A stretch of DNA of 41,356 nucleotides. Origin: an uncultured Prevotellaceae bacterium (GTDB lineage: Bacteria > Bacteroidota > Bacteroidia > Bacteroidales > Bacteroidaceae). Numbering within the stretch: the stretch's first letter is position 1; every line of letters starts with the position of its first letter. The position numbers were made by a program, and so were the translations under genes. Below are positions 25,072 through 32,744 of this stretch, one piece after another. The notes beneath the pieces are model-generated. The model had not been told where the DNA came from. It saw only the letters and a list, made by a program, of their open reading frames with translations, and did no database searches. The stretch lies in contig ONLL01000031.1 of NCBI GenBank assembly GCA_900318685.1, forward strand, positions 1-41,356, written 5' to 3'.

Positions 25072-25310
25072 GTGACAATTGTGACAAATGACACCTCATT
25101 TTTTACCCGTTTTGAGAGCTGAATCGCGTGCTGATGCGACTGAGGCCAAATATTCAGTTTGCGGTTTATGGCTTTCTGATGAAGGAAAAAGCCCGATTCT
25201 GACGCTGAAAAGTGGTTTACTTGCAGATAAAATGCAGTTAGAAGATGTATAATAGCATATAATAATACTAATAAGTAAAATTCAATTGTCTAATTGTCAC
25301 AATTGTCACA
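25072..25310. mobile_element. MITE-like element with perfect 17-bp terminal inverted repeats
   Basis: TGTGACAATTGTGACAA (25072-25088) is the exact reverse complement of 25294-25310. The ends enclose 205 bp of A/T-rich sequence without a gene. The size and ends fit a non-autonomous miniature element, though each end is itself near-palindromic and could instead be a protein-binding site. No target-site duplication is evident by eye. Confidence 0.5.
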
Positions 25311-25384
25311 CATTGTCGTTCGCTTCTTCGAAATACGCTGAAATGCATGCCTTATTACTTCCTGTCACTAAGTATATTACTGAC

Positions 25385-25472
25385 GGTGGCTAACTATATG
25401 ACTTACGCTGGCTAACTATATAGCTTACGACGGCTAACTATATAGCTTACGACGGCTAACTATATAGTTTGC
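25385..25472. repeat. Four 22-bp tandem repeats
   Basis: Units start at 25385, 25407, 25429 and 25451, with consensus GACGGCTAACTATATAGCTT plus AC. The third and fourth differ at two positions, and the first is the most diverged. Each unit holds the palindromic core CTATATAG. A still more decayed unit may precede the array (25365-25384). The regular one-unit-per-22-bp spacing, two helical turns, would suit cooperative protein binding. Confidence 0.75.
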
Positions 25473-25562
25473 GATGACTCCGTGAATGATGCCGAAACGT
25501 TAATAATATCTAATCGCCAGGCATTTTCTGTGCAAAACCGTCAGGGTGTCAGGGATTTTGCC

Positions 25563-25570
25563 TATATTTG
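25563..25570 (+). promoter_or_regulatory. -7 promoter box of the 166-aa gene and RT
   Basis: TATATTTG, matching TAnnTTTG, 26 bp before the ATG at 25596. No exact TTTG at -33. It lies inside the longer frame that starts at 25482 and is the reason for rejecting that start. Confidence 0.6.
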
Positions 25571-25595
25571 CAACGAATTCAAAAACGCAATAACT

Positions 25596-26096
25596 ATGAG
25601 CCTGTTAAAATCAATTTTGAAGATGGTTGTCAAGGCTGCCACCGACAGTGCCAGCGACTGGGCCGAGGAAAAGACCAGCAAGCCCGCCAGCACACCACAA
25701 AGAAGCGAACCCATGCGTGAGGCGCCCGCCGACTGGGAGGGTTATTTCGCTGGGATACTCAGCACCGAGTTCCCGCAGTACAGCGTCAGGCGTAATGTGG
25801 CAGTGACTGACCTGGCAGGATATGCCGCCGACGAGTTCCAACTCTACAAGACACGTCCGCTGCAGACATACAAGGCTGAGTGGGGTGCTCCCTACACCTT
25901 CGTGCTCTATCAGGGAGGGGCTCCTGCCTGCATCGTGATGCTCGGCTCCGGCAGCAGCCATCACAAGAACGTGAAGTACCTGATATCCAGGATGTATGCC
26001 AAGAAGCTGGGACTGCCCTATATCAACTTCTATACACAGTTCCCCAACGAGAGGGCGTACGTCATCGACCGCATCAATAAGTTCATGAAAGCTTAA
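25596..26096 (+). CDS. Hypothetical protein upstream of the reverse transcriptase
   Basis: A 166-aa soluble protein. Residues 1-45 form a charged helix and linker (KMVVKAATDSASDWAEEK, then Pro/Ser-rich). The rest is an alpha/beta domain: EFPQYSVRRNVAVTDL, then APYTFVLYQGGAPACIVMLG, then a helix-rich end with LGLPYINFYTQFPNERAYVI. The strand order is reminiscent of restriction-endonuclease-like folds. However, the acidic residues expected of a PD-(D/E)XK site are not in place, so no nuclease activity is claimed. It ends 161 bp before the RT gene, same strand, and the promoter in front of it could serve both. Confidence 0.75.
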   Translation: MSLLKSILKMVVKAATDSASDWAEEKTSKPASTPQRSEPMREAPADWEGYFAGILSTEFPQYSVRRNVAVTDLAGYAADEFQLYKTRPLQTYKAEWGAPYTFVLYQGGAPACIVMLGSGSSHHKNVKYLISRMYAKKLGLPYINFYTQFPNERAYVIDRINKFMKA

Positions 26097-26105
26097 TACC
26101 CCTCA

Positions 26106-26241
26106 GGAAAAGGGGATGCAATCACTTGCGCCTGCGAAGGACGAAGCGGAGCCCCCACGAGGCATGGTCTTGCAGGCGGCCGGGCGCCGTCCCCGTCTTG
26201 TGATCACCAATTTTGGTGATTCAAATCATTTCCCCTTTTCC
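26106..26241 (+). ncRNA. Putative structured RNA upstream of the reverse transcriptase
   Basis: GGAAAAGGGGA (26106-26116) pairs perfectly over 11 bp with TCCCCTTTTCC (26231-26241), closing a 136-nt region. Inside are CGCCTGC/GCAGGCG (26129-26135 with 26172-26178) and a hairpin ATCACCA/TGGTGAT (26203-26220). The 3' side of the latter can alternatively pair with ATCAC at 26121-26125. The left arm can instead form CCCCT/AGGGG (26099-26115), a possible terminator for the upstream gene. The RT start codon follows 16 nt after the closing stem. The layout recalls RNA partners encoded directly before stand-alone bacterial RTs. Confidence 0.5.
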
Positions 26242-26257
26242 TTACTTTTCTCTCATC

Positions 26258-27460
26258 ATGAAGAGCATCATCGACCTGCTGTCAGAGCAGCAAACGTGGG
26301 AAGAGTTCCTGACCTACAGGCTGCTGAAAGGCCGCTTCACATGGTACGAGTTCGACGAGGCCGACACGTTTGTCTCTGAGGAACAGTACCTCGATGTGGT
26401 CAGGCGGCTGCAAGGCGGCGGACGGCTGTCGGTTCCTACACGCCACTTGGTGAACAAGATGGGCAGCGGCAAGAAGCGGGTGGTGTATAGCTTCCCGCCA
26501 CAGGAGATGATCGTCATGAAGGCGATGGCCTATCTGCTCTATCGCTACGACTCGCAGCTCGCCTCCAACTGCTACTCCTTTCGGCGTGGCCTGACGGCAC
26601 ATGATGCCGTGCGCGACATCGTGCGTGCCATCGGCGACCGGCCGATGTGGGGCTACAAGCTCGATATTCACGACTATTTCAACTCCATCTCCATCCCGCT
26701 CCTGCTGCCTGTCCTCAGCGAGGTGCTGGCCGACGACCCGCCCCTCTACAGATTCTTCAGCGAGCTGCTCACCGACGGGCGGGCACTCTACGGCGGAGAA
26801 ACCATCAGCGAGGAGCATGGTGTGATGGCCGGCACGCCGACCTCACCCTTTCTCGCGAACATTTATCTGCGTGAGGTCGACCACTACTTTGCTGATGCAG
26901 GAGTCGTCTATGCCCGCTATTCCGATGACATCATCCTCTTCGCTCCCGACAAAGCTGCGCTCAATCGCCACATTGATGCACTGGCGACATTTCTGAAGAA
27001 GTATGGCCTGGAAGTGAATCCCGAGAAGGTGAAGGCATACCGTCCGGACGAGGCTTTCGACTTTCTGGGCTTCAAGTGCCGGGGCCACAGCATTGACATA
27101 GCCGATGCTACGCGACGGAAGATGAAAGAAAAGATCAGGCGCAAGTCACACGCGATGCACCGCTGGAGCAGCAAGAAAGGCGTTGAGACGGAAAAGGCGA
27201 TGAAAAGCTTCATACGTCATTTCAACCGTAAGTTCTTCGAGAGCGACGACCCCTCGACGCTGACTTGGTCGAGGTGGTTCTTCCCCATGATCAACCAGAC
27301 GGAAGGGCTGCGTGAGATCGACCGCTACCTGCAGTACAGCCTCCGCTATCTGGGCACGGGCCGGCACAACAAAGCCAACTACCGCATCCGCTATTCCGAC
27401 CTGAAAGGACTGGGGTATAGAAGTCTGGTCCATGAATTCTACGCGCAGCGAGAGCGGTGA
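26258..27460 (+). CDS. Stand-alone reverse transcriptase, group II-like, YSDD
   Basis: A 400-aa RNA-directed DNA polymerase. Motifs in order: a fingers region with CYSFRRG (about 107-113), motif A YKLDIHDYFNSI with Asp136, motif B GVMAGTPTSPFLANIYL (about 188-204), motif C YARYSDDIILFA with Asp223 and Asp224, motif D GLEVNPEKVKAY, and motif E FDFLGFKC. The C-terminal thumb/X-like part (about 300-400) includes NRKFFESDD, WFFPMIN and LRYLGTGRHNKANYRI. There is no DNA-binding or endonuclease domain, no intron RNA boundaries, and no cas1 nearby. It lacks the retron VTG/NAxxH signatures as far as I can see. I recall similar YSDD proteins from gut Firmicutes and Bacteroidota annotated only as RT. 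The start at 26258 is preferred to a GTG at 26213. Confidence 0.93.
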   Translation: MKSIIDLLSEQQTWEEFLTYRLLKGRFTWYEFDEADTFVSEEQYLDVVRRLQGGGRLSVPTRHLVNKMGSGKKRVVYSFPPQEMIVMKAMAYLLYRYDSQLASNCYSFRRGLTAHDAVRDIVRAIGDRPMWGYKLDIHDYFNSISIPLLLPVLSEVLADDPPLYRFFSELLTDGRALYGGETISEEHGVMAGTPTSPFLANIYLREVDHYFADAGVVYARYSDDIILFAPDKAALNRHIDALATFLKKYGLEVNPEKVKAYRPDEAFDFLGFKCRGHSIDIADATRRKMKEKIRRKSHAMHRWSSKKGVETEKAMKSFIRHFNRKFFESDDPSTLTWSRWFFPMINQTEGLREIDRYLQYSLRYLGTGRHNKANYRIRYSDLKGLGYRSLVHEFYAQRER

Positions 27461-27464
27461 AAAG

Positions 27465-27481
27465 CGACCGGCAGACGGTCG
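27465..27481 (+). terminator. Short hairpin after the RT gene
   Basis: CGACCG (27465-27470) pairs with CGGTCG (27476-27481), loop GCAGA, five bases after the RT stop codon. The following T-run is weak. The remaining gap to the PUL (27482-27631) is A/T-rich and holds only the promoter at 27573. Confidence 0.45.
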
Positions 27482-27572
27482 GCAGGTGCAGATTTAAACA
27501 TTTTAAACGAAAATTATCAAGAAAGTATCAACAATAGATAAATAAATGTTATATCAGTTCAGAAAAAGATAC

Positions 27573-27580
27573 TACCTTTG
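27573..27580 (+). promoter_or_regulatory. -7 promoter box of the PUL
   Basis: TACCTTTG followed by CACC, 51 bp before the susC-like start codon. The upstream stretch GTTATATCAGTTCAGAAAAA resembles that of the box at 15449. No exact -33 TTTG, as expected if an activator is needed. Confidence 0.65.
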
Positions 27581-27631
27581 CACCGAAAAATCGTGAATGC
27601 TTTAACATTATAATAACTAATTAACAACCCT

Positions 27632-30600
27632 ATGAAATTAAATTGCAGTAAAGAATCCATGCTTGGGGCAATTTGCCTGGCTTCATTGCTATGCTATTCG
27701 CCGCAAGTGCTAGCTGTGGGTGGAGGGGAAGCGTCGCCACTGCCCACCGAGGTGCAACAGGCAAAAAGAATTACGGGTGTTGTCAGTGATGTCATGGGGC
27801 CGGTAGTCGGTGCCACCGTCAAGGTGAAAGGCACTTCCAACGGCGTAGCCACTGACTTCGACGGCAACTTCTCGTTACAAGCCAGCCCTGGTCAGACGTT
27901 GGTGGTTTCCTTTGTGGGATATATTCCCAAGGAAGTGAAGGTCACCGCCGGACAGAATGTGTACAACATCACGATTGAGGAAGACCGTCAGATGCTGAAT
28001 GAAGTCGTTGTCGTCGGCTATGGTACGATGAAGAAAAGCGACCTCTCCGGAGCATCGACGTCTATCAATGAGGAGTCGCTGAAGGGCAGTGTCATCACTT
28101 CGCTCGACCAGTCGCTGCAGGGACGTGCCACAGGTGTGACTGCCGTCACCACCTCAGGTGCTCCCGGCTCGTCGTCTTCTATCCGAGTGCGTGGTATCGG
28201 CTCAATCAATGCCAACCAGGAGCCGCTCTACGTCATCGATGGTGTCATTGTGCAGAGCGGTGGCCAGAGTGGTGCCGACTACGGTCTGGGCGACCGCCTG
28301 GGCAACGGTAAGGTGTCGACCATCTCTCCGCTGTCGACGCTGAACCCCTCGGATATCGTCTCGATGGAAATTCTGAAGGACGCCTCCGCCACCGCCATCT
28401 ATGGTGCCCAGGGTGCCAACGGCGTGGTGCTCATCACCACCAAGCGCGGTAAGGCCGGCGACGCCAAGTTCAGCTACGACGGTATGTTCGCCGTCAACCG
28501 TCAGGCCAAGCGCCTCGACATGATGAACCTGCGCGAGTATGCCGGCTACTATCAGGACTTTGTCGACAACGGATGGATTGTTTCCAGCCAGGCCAACCCC
28601 AACTACTCTGATCCCTCGATCCTGGGCAAGGGTACGAACTGGCAGGACGCCGTGTTCCAGACAGCACTGCAGCACTCGCACCAGGTGAGCGCCCAGGGCG
28701 GTACTGACAAGGTGCAGTACTTTGTGTCAGGTAACTATATGAACCAGGAGGGTACCATCATCGGATCGGAGTTCACCCGCTACTCGGTGCGTGCCAACCT
28801 GGATGCCCAGCTGAAGCCCTGGTTGAAACTCGGCATGTCGACCACCTTCTCGACCACCAACGATGATCTGAAGAAGGCCGACGGTACCGAGGGTATCATC
28901 ACCTACTCGCTGACCACCCTGCCCGATATTCCCATCTACGATGTCTTCGGCAACTACTACGCCGAGGCTCGTCAGGGCTACACCAACCCGAACCCCGTGG
29001 CACTGGCCAACATGTACTCCTACACCCTGGAGCGCCGCAAGCTGACGGGTAACATCTTCGCTGAGGTGACACCCATCAAGAATCTGGTGTGGCACGCCGA
29101 GCTGGGCTACGACATCAGCGGCAGCAACGCCGAGACATGGGAGCCCAGCGTCGACCTGGGCGGCTGGCAGAAGCCGGGCAACCAGGATCACTGGCAGTCG
29201 AACAACAACAAGTTCTGGCAGCTGAAGAACTACCTGACCTACACTGGCCAGATAGGCAAGCACAACTTCACAGCCATGCTCGGACAGGAGTGCTGGGAGT
29301 CGAAGTGGAAGTACATGGGCATCACCGGCCAGAACCTGCCTCGCAACGACGTGCAGAACCCGAACCTCGTGGAGAAGGCCGACAAGGACTACAGCTCGGG
29401 CTTCGGATCGGCTTCGATGGCTTCGTTCTTCACGCGCGAAACCTATAATTATGACGATCGCTACTACGCTACATATACCTACCGTTACGACGGCTCGTCG
29501 AACTTCGGTCCGAAGAACCGCTGGGCAGGCTTCCACTCGCTGGCAGCCAGCTGGCGCTTCTCGAACGAGGAGTTCATCAAGAACTTTGCAGAGGGCTGGC
29601 TCAGCAATGGTAAGATCCGCGTGGGCTGGGGCCAGACAGGTAATGCCAACATCGGTGGCTACAAGTGGGGTGTCGCCCTGGGCGTGATGCCATCGGCACT
29701 CGGTCAGTCCTATCGTCCCAGTGGCCTGCCCAACGAGGCCATCCAGTGGGAGACACAGGAGCAGGTCGACCTCGGCCTCGACCTCGGTTTCTTCAACAAC
29801 CGCCTGAACCTGACCATCGACTGGTACAAGAAGGAGTCGAAGGACATGCTCATGCTCATGCAGCTGCCCTCTTACCTGGGTACGCAGGGTAACGGCTCGT
29901 CGGCCCTCAGTGCTCCTTACGGTAACTACGGCACCATGCGCAACACCGGTCTGGAGATTGAGCTGAAGGCTACCCCCGTGCTGACGAAGGACTTCTCGTG
30001 GGATACCGACCTGCAGTTCTCGTTCAACAAGAATAAGCTGGTGGCCTTGCAGGGCACTACCTCCGCCGCCATCATCGGCTACGGCCAGTGGAGCGACGTA
30101 GTGGCTGTCTCGTCAGTGGGCCGCCCGATGTACGACTTCTACGGTTATGAGGTGGAAGGTGTCTACACCAGCTTCGACGACATTCTCGCCTCGCCCGTCA
30201 ACACCCTTTATGCACAGTCAGTCGTGCAGGCCGAGGACGGTACTTGGCAGCACGTCACCGATCCCACGAAGTACAGCAAGAACAACACTGTGTGGCCTGG
30301 TGACTTGAAATTCAAGGATGTCAACAACGACGGCATCATCGACGAGAGCGACAAGACTACCATCGGCTCGCCGCTGCCTAAGTTCACCTTCGGCTTCACC
30401 AACACCTTCAACTTCAAGGGTTTCGACCTGAGCATCTTCATCAACGGCTCGTATGGAAACAAGGTGATGAACTACACTTCTATCCCCCTGACGTCGATGA
30501 CGAGCACATGGAACAACCAGATCCAGGAGAAGATTGCCGACCGCGCACGGCTGGCACCCATCGATGCCAACAAGGTCTATGAGGACGGCAGCGCCTGGTA

Positions 30601-30958
30601 CAACGATGTGACCAACGTCTACGTCACCAACCCCGGTACGCAGACCCCGCGTGTGGCCCTAGGCAACGGTTACAACCAGAACATCTCGAGCCGCTACATC
30701 GAGGATGGCAGCTACATCCGCCTGAAGAACGTATCGCTGGGCTACACCTTCCCCAAGAGCATCATCAAGAAGCTCTACCTGGAGAACCTCCGCGTGTACT
30801 GCAACCTGCAGAACGTGCTGACCATCACTGGCTACGACGGCTACGACCCTGAGATCGGCGCATCCACCACCGATGCCTACGGCTATGTGTTCGGCTTGGA
30901 TAACGGCCGCTATCCCTCGCCCTTTACCTGTACCTTTGGCCTGAACATTTCATTCTAA
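27632..30958 (+). CDS. SusC/RagA family TonB-dependent outer-membrane transporter
   Basis: A 1108-aa TonB-dependent glycan importer. Signal peptide (LASLLCYSPQVLA), then a carboxypeptidase-D-regulatory-like domain (about 48-120; ITGVVSDVMGPVVGATVKVK and TDFDGNFSLQ). The TonB-box-like stretch NEVVVVGYGTMKK is followed by the plug (about 130-270, ending VLITTKRGKAG) and a 22-strand barrel ending CTFGLNISF. It works as a lidded pair with the SusD-like protein encoded 19 bp downstream, importing oligosaccharides released at the surface. There is no hybrid two-component regulator, SusR or ECF/anti-sigma pair beside the locus, so its regulator is elsewhere. Confidence 0.97.
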   Translation: MKLNCSKESMLGAICLASLLCYSPQVLAVGGGEASPLPTEVQQAKRITGVVSDVMGPVVGATVKVKGTSNGVATDFDGNFSLQASPGQTLVVSFVGYIPKEVKVTAGQNVYNITIEEDRQMLNEVVVVGYGTMKKSDLSGASTSINEESLKGSVITSLDQSLQGRATGVTAVTTSGAPGSSSSIRVRGIGSINANQEPLYVIDGVIVQSGGQSGADYGLGDRLGNGKVSTISPLSTLNPSDIVSMEILKDASATAIYGAQGANGVVLITTKRGKAGDAKFSYDGMFAVNRQAKRLDMMNLREYAGYYQDFVDNGWIVSSQANPNYSDPSILGKGTNWQDAVFQTALQHSHQVSAQGGTDKVQYFVSGNYMNQEGTIIGSEFTRYSVRANLDAQLKPWLKLGMSTTFSTTNDDLKKADGTEGIITYSLTTLPDIPIYDVFGNYYAEARQGYTNPNPVALANMYSYTLERRKLTGNIFAEVTPIKNLVWHAELGYDISGSNAETWEPSVDLGGWQKPGNQDHWQSNNNKFWQLKNYLTYTGQIGKHNFTAMLGQECWESKWKYMGITGQNLPRNDVQNPNLVEKADKDYSSGFGSASMASFFTRETYNYDDRYYATYTYRYDGSSNFGPKNRWAGFHSLAASWRFSNEEFIKNFAEGWLSNGKIRVGWGQTGNANIGGYKWGVALGVMPSALGQSYRPSGLPNEAIQWETQEQVDLGLDLGFFNNRLNLTIDWYKKESKDMLMLMQLPSYLGTQGNGSSALSAPYGNYGTMRNTGLEIELKATPVLTKDFSWDTDLQFSFNKNKLVALQGTTSAAIIGYGQWSDVVAVSSVGRPMYDFYGYEVEGVYTSFDDILASPVNTLYAQSVVQAEDGTWQHVTDPTKYSKNNTVWPGDLKFKDVNNDGIIDESDKTTIGSPLPKFTFGFTNTFNFKGFDLSIFINGSYGNKVMNYTSIPLTSMTSTWNNQIQEKIADRARLAPIDANKVYEDGSAWYNDVTNVYVTNPGTQTPRVALGNGYNQNISSRYIEDGSYIRLKNVSLGYTFPKSIIKKLYLENLRVYCNLQNVLTITGYDGYDPEIGASTTDAYGYVFGLDNGRYPSPFTCTFGLNISF

Positions 30959-30977
30959 TATAAAGGAGACCATTATC

Positions 30978-32720
30978 ATGAAACAAAATAAGATAAAAGT
31001 ATTCTTGACAGCCGCTGTCTTAGGACTGGGTCTGACATCATGTGAAGACTTCCTCGATCGCCCTACTGAAGACGGATACGTCGCCGGCGGCTACTACAAG
31101 ACCGACGCAGAATGCATCGCTGCCGTCGACTACCTTTACAATTCACCCTGGTATGACTTCCAGCGTGGCTTCTTCTCGTTCGACGTCATGGCAGGCAACA
31201 TCTATCTCTCGGATGGCGGCGACTATACGGGATTCCTGCGTTTTGGACTGACGTCGAACAATCAGCATATCCGCAACATGTCCTACTCGCTGTGGGCCGT
31301 CAACGGCCACTCCAACGTCGTGCGCCACTACATTGAGAATGGTGGTGCCTCGGAGGCCGTGAAGAACCAGACCATGGGTGAGTGCCTGCTGTGGAAGGCC
31401 ATGGCCTACTTCTACCTGGTGCGCACCTTCGGCGACGTGCCCATCGTGCACGACAATGCCTCGATGATCGAGGCCGGCACCTACAACGACCAGCCAAAGG
31501 TGCAGAAGGCCGATGTCTACGAGTATATCGTCATGACGCTGGAGAAAGCCATCGAACTGCTGCCTGAGCAGTGCACGAAGGGCCGTCTGGACAAGTACTG
31601 TGCCAAGGGTCTGCTGGCTAAGGTGTACCTGACCAAGGCTGGCGTGAGCGGACAGCTGAACCAGGCCGACCTGCAGAAGGCTGCCGAGCTGGCCAAGGAC
31701 GTGATGGACAACAGCGGCCGCGAGCTGGAAAAGAACTACGCCGACTGCTTCACCCTGGAAGGCAACAACTCGCCCGAGAACATGATTGCATGGCGCTGGG
31801 TGGTCAGCTCGCAGTGGACGTCGCAGAACTCCTTCCAGTCCGACCTTGGCATGACCGGCATGGATGAGTATGGCGACTGCTGGGGCGAATGGGCAGGCCC
31901 GTCAGTGGACCTGCAGGATGCCTTCGGCTTCAACGTCCTCGACGATCCCGCTACACGTCCTGACGTAGACACACGCCGCAAGGCCACGATGATGACCGTC
32001 GGTGATGTCATCCCCTATCTGTGGCGCGACCACGGTGGCTTCGACTATATGCGCTTCGAGTTCGACAAGAGCTACAACCCTGCCGCATGGGAAGAGCACC
32101 GCTCGCCTACGGGCTGCAACATGGTGAAATACATGTACGGCAACAATGCCGACCACGTGACCGCACTCGGTACGTCGGCAGCACGCATGGCCAGCTCGCT
32201 CTGCACCCCGATCCTCCGCCTGGCCGACGTCTACCTCGTGCTGGCCGAGGCTAAGGTGCTGCTCGGACAGGGTACCGATGCCGATGCGCTGAAGGCCTAC
32301 AACGCCGTTCATCAGCGTGCCATCCCCAACGTGGCAGCTGTCAGCTCGCTCACCTTCGACGACATCTGGAAGGAGCGCCGCCTGGAGCTGGCCTGCGAGG
32401 GCGACCGCTGGTATGACTTCGTACGCCTGTCGTACTACAATCCCGACCGCGCCATCAACGAGCTGAAGAGCCAGCGTCGCAACCAGTATTGGAACCTTGG
32501 CCCGATGTTCGAGAACTACTACAAGACCGGCCAGTGGCAGCTCGTCAACAAGGACGACGAGGGCAACGACCAGACGGCCATGTACGACGACCAGACGGCA
32601 GCCCCCAACATCAGCATCAACAGTTTCGTCGTTCCCTTCCCCATGGAGGACCTCACCTTCAATCCTCATCTGAAGGAGGATGCCATCCACGTGGATGTAC
32701 GTGCTACCTACCAGTATTAA
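30978..32720 (+). CDS. SusD/RagB family glycan-binding lipoprotein
   Basis: A 580-aa outer-membrane lipoprotein with lipobox LTSC (Cys22) followed by EDFLDRPTED, the usual SusD opening. The N-terminal SusD-like domain contains TPR helices (for example MGECLLWKAMAYFYLVRTFG). The C-terminal RagB/SusD part contains LRLADVYLVLAEAKVL and WKERRLELACEGDRWYDFVR, both family signatures. It caps the SusC barrel and captures glycan. The gene is 24 bp from the next lipoprotein gene, so the PUL is one operon. Confidence 0.97.
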   Translation: MKQNKIKVFLTAAVLGLGLTSCEDFLDRPTEDGYVAGGYYKTDAECIAAVDYLYNSPWYDFQRGFFSFDVMAGNIYLSDGGDYTGFLRFGLTSNNQHIRNMSYSLWAVNGHSNVVRHYIENGGASEAVKNQTMGECLLWKAMAYFYLVRTFGDVPIVHDNASMIEAGTYNDQPKVQKADVYEYIVMTLEKAIELLPEQCTKGRLDKYCAKGLLAKVYLTKAGVSGQLNQADLQKAAELAKDVMDNSGRELEKNYADCFTLEGNNSPENMIAWRWVVSSQWTSQNSFQSDLGMTGMDEYGDCWGEWAGPSVDLQDAFGFNVLDDPATRPDVDTRRKATMMTVGDVIPYLWRDHGGFDYMRFEFDKSYNPAAWEEHRSPTGCNMVKYMYGNNADHVTALGTSAARMASSLCTPILRLADVYLVLAEAKVLLGQGTDADALKAYNAVHQRAIPNVAAVSSLTFDDIWKERRLELACEGDRWYDFVRLSYYNPDRAINELKSQRRNQYWNLGPMFENYYKTGQWQLVNKDDEGNDQTAMYDDQTAAPNISINSFVVPFPMEDLTFNPHLKEDAIHVDVRATYQY

Positions 32721-32744
32721 TCCATCTTATACATTATTATAATT

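Noticed and set aside
25385-25472. CRISPR array
   Set aside because: The 22-bp units are directly adjacent with no spacers, and no cas gene is present.
26106-27460. Canonical retron
   Set aside because: The closed RNA in front of the RT invites this, but the RT is larger, has a group II-like thumb with FLGF, and I do not see the NAxxH and VTG signatures or a clear msr/msd with a branching G.
26258-27460. Group II intron maturase
   Set aside because: No DNA-binding or endonuclease domain and no domain V/VI-like hairpin after the gene; the 3' hairpin at 27465-27481 is only 6 bp.
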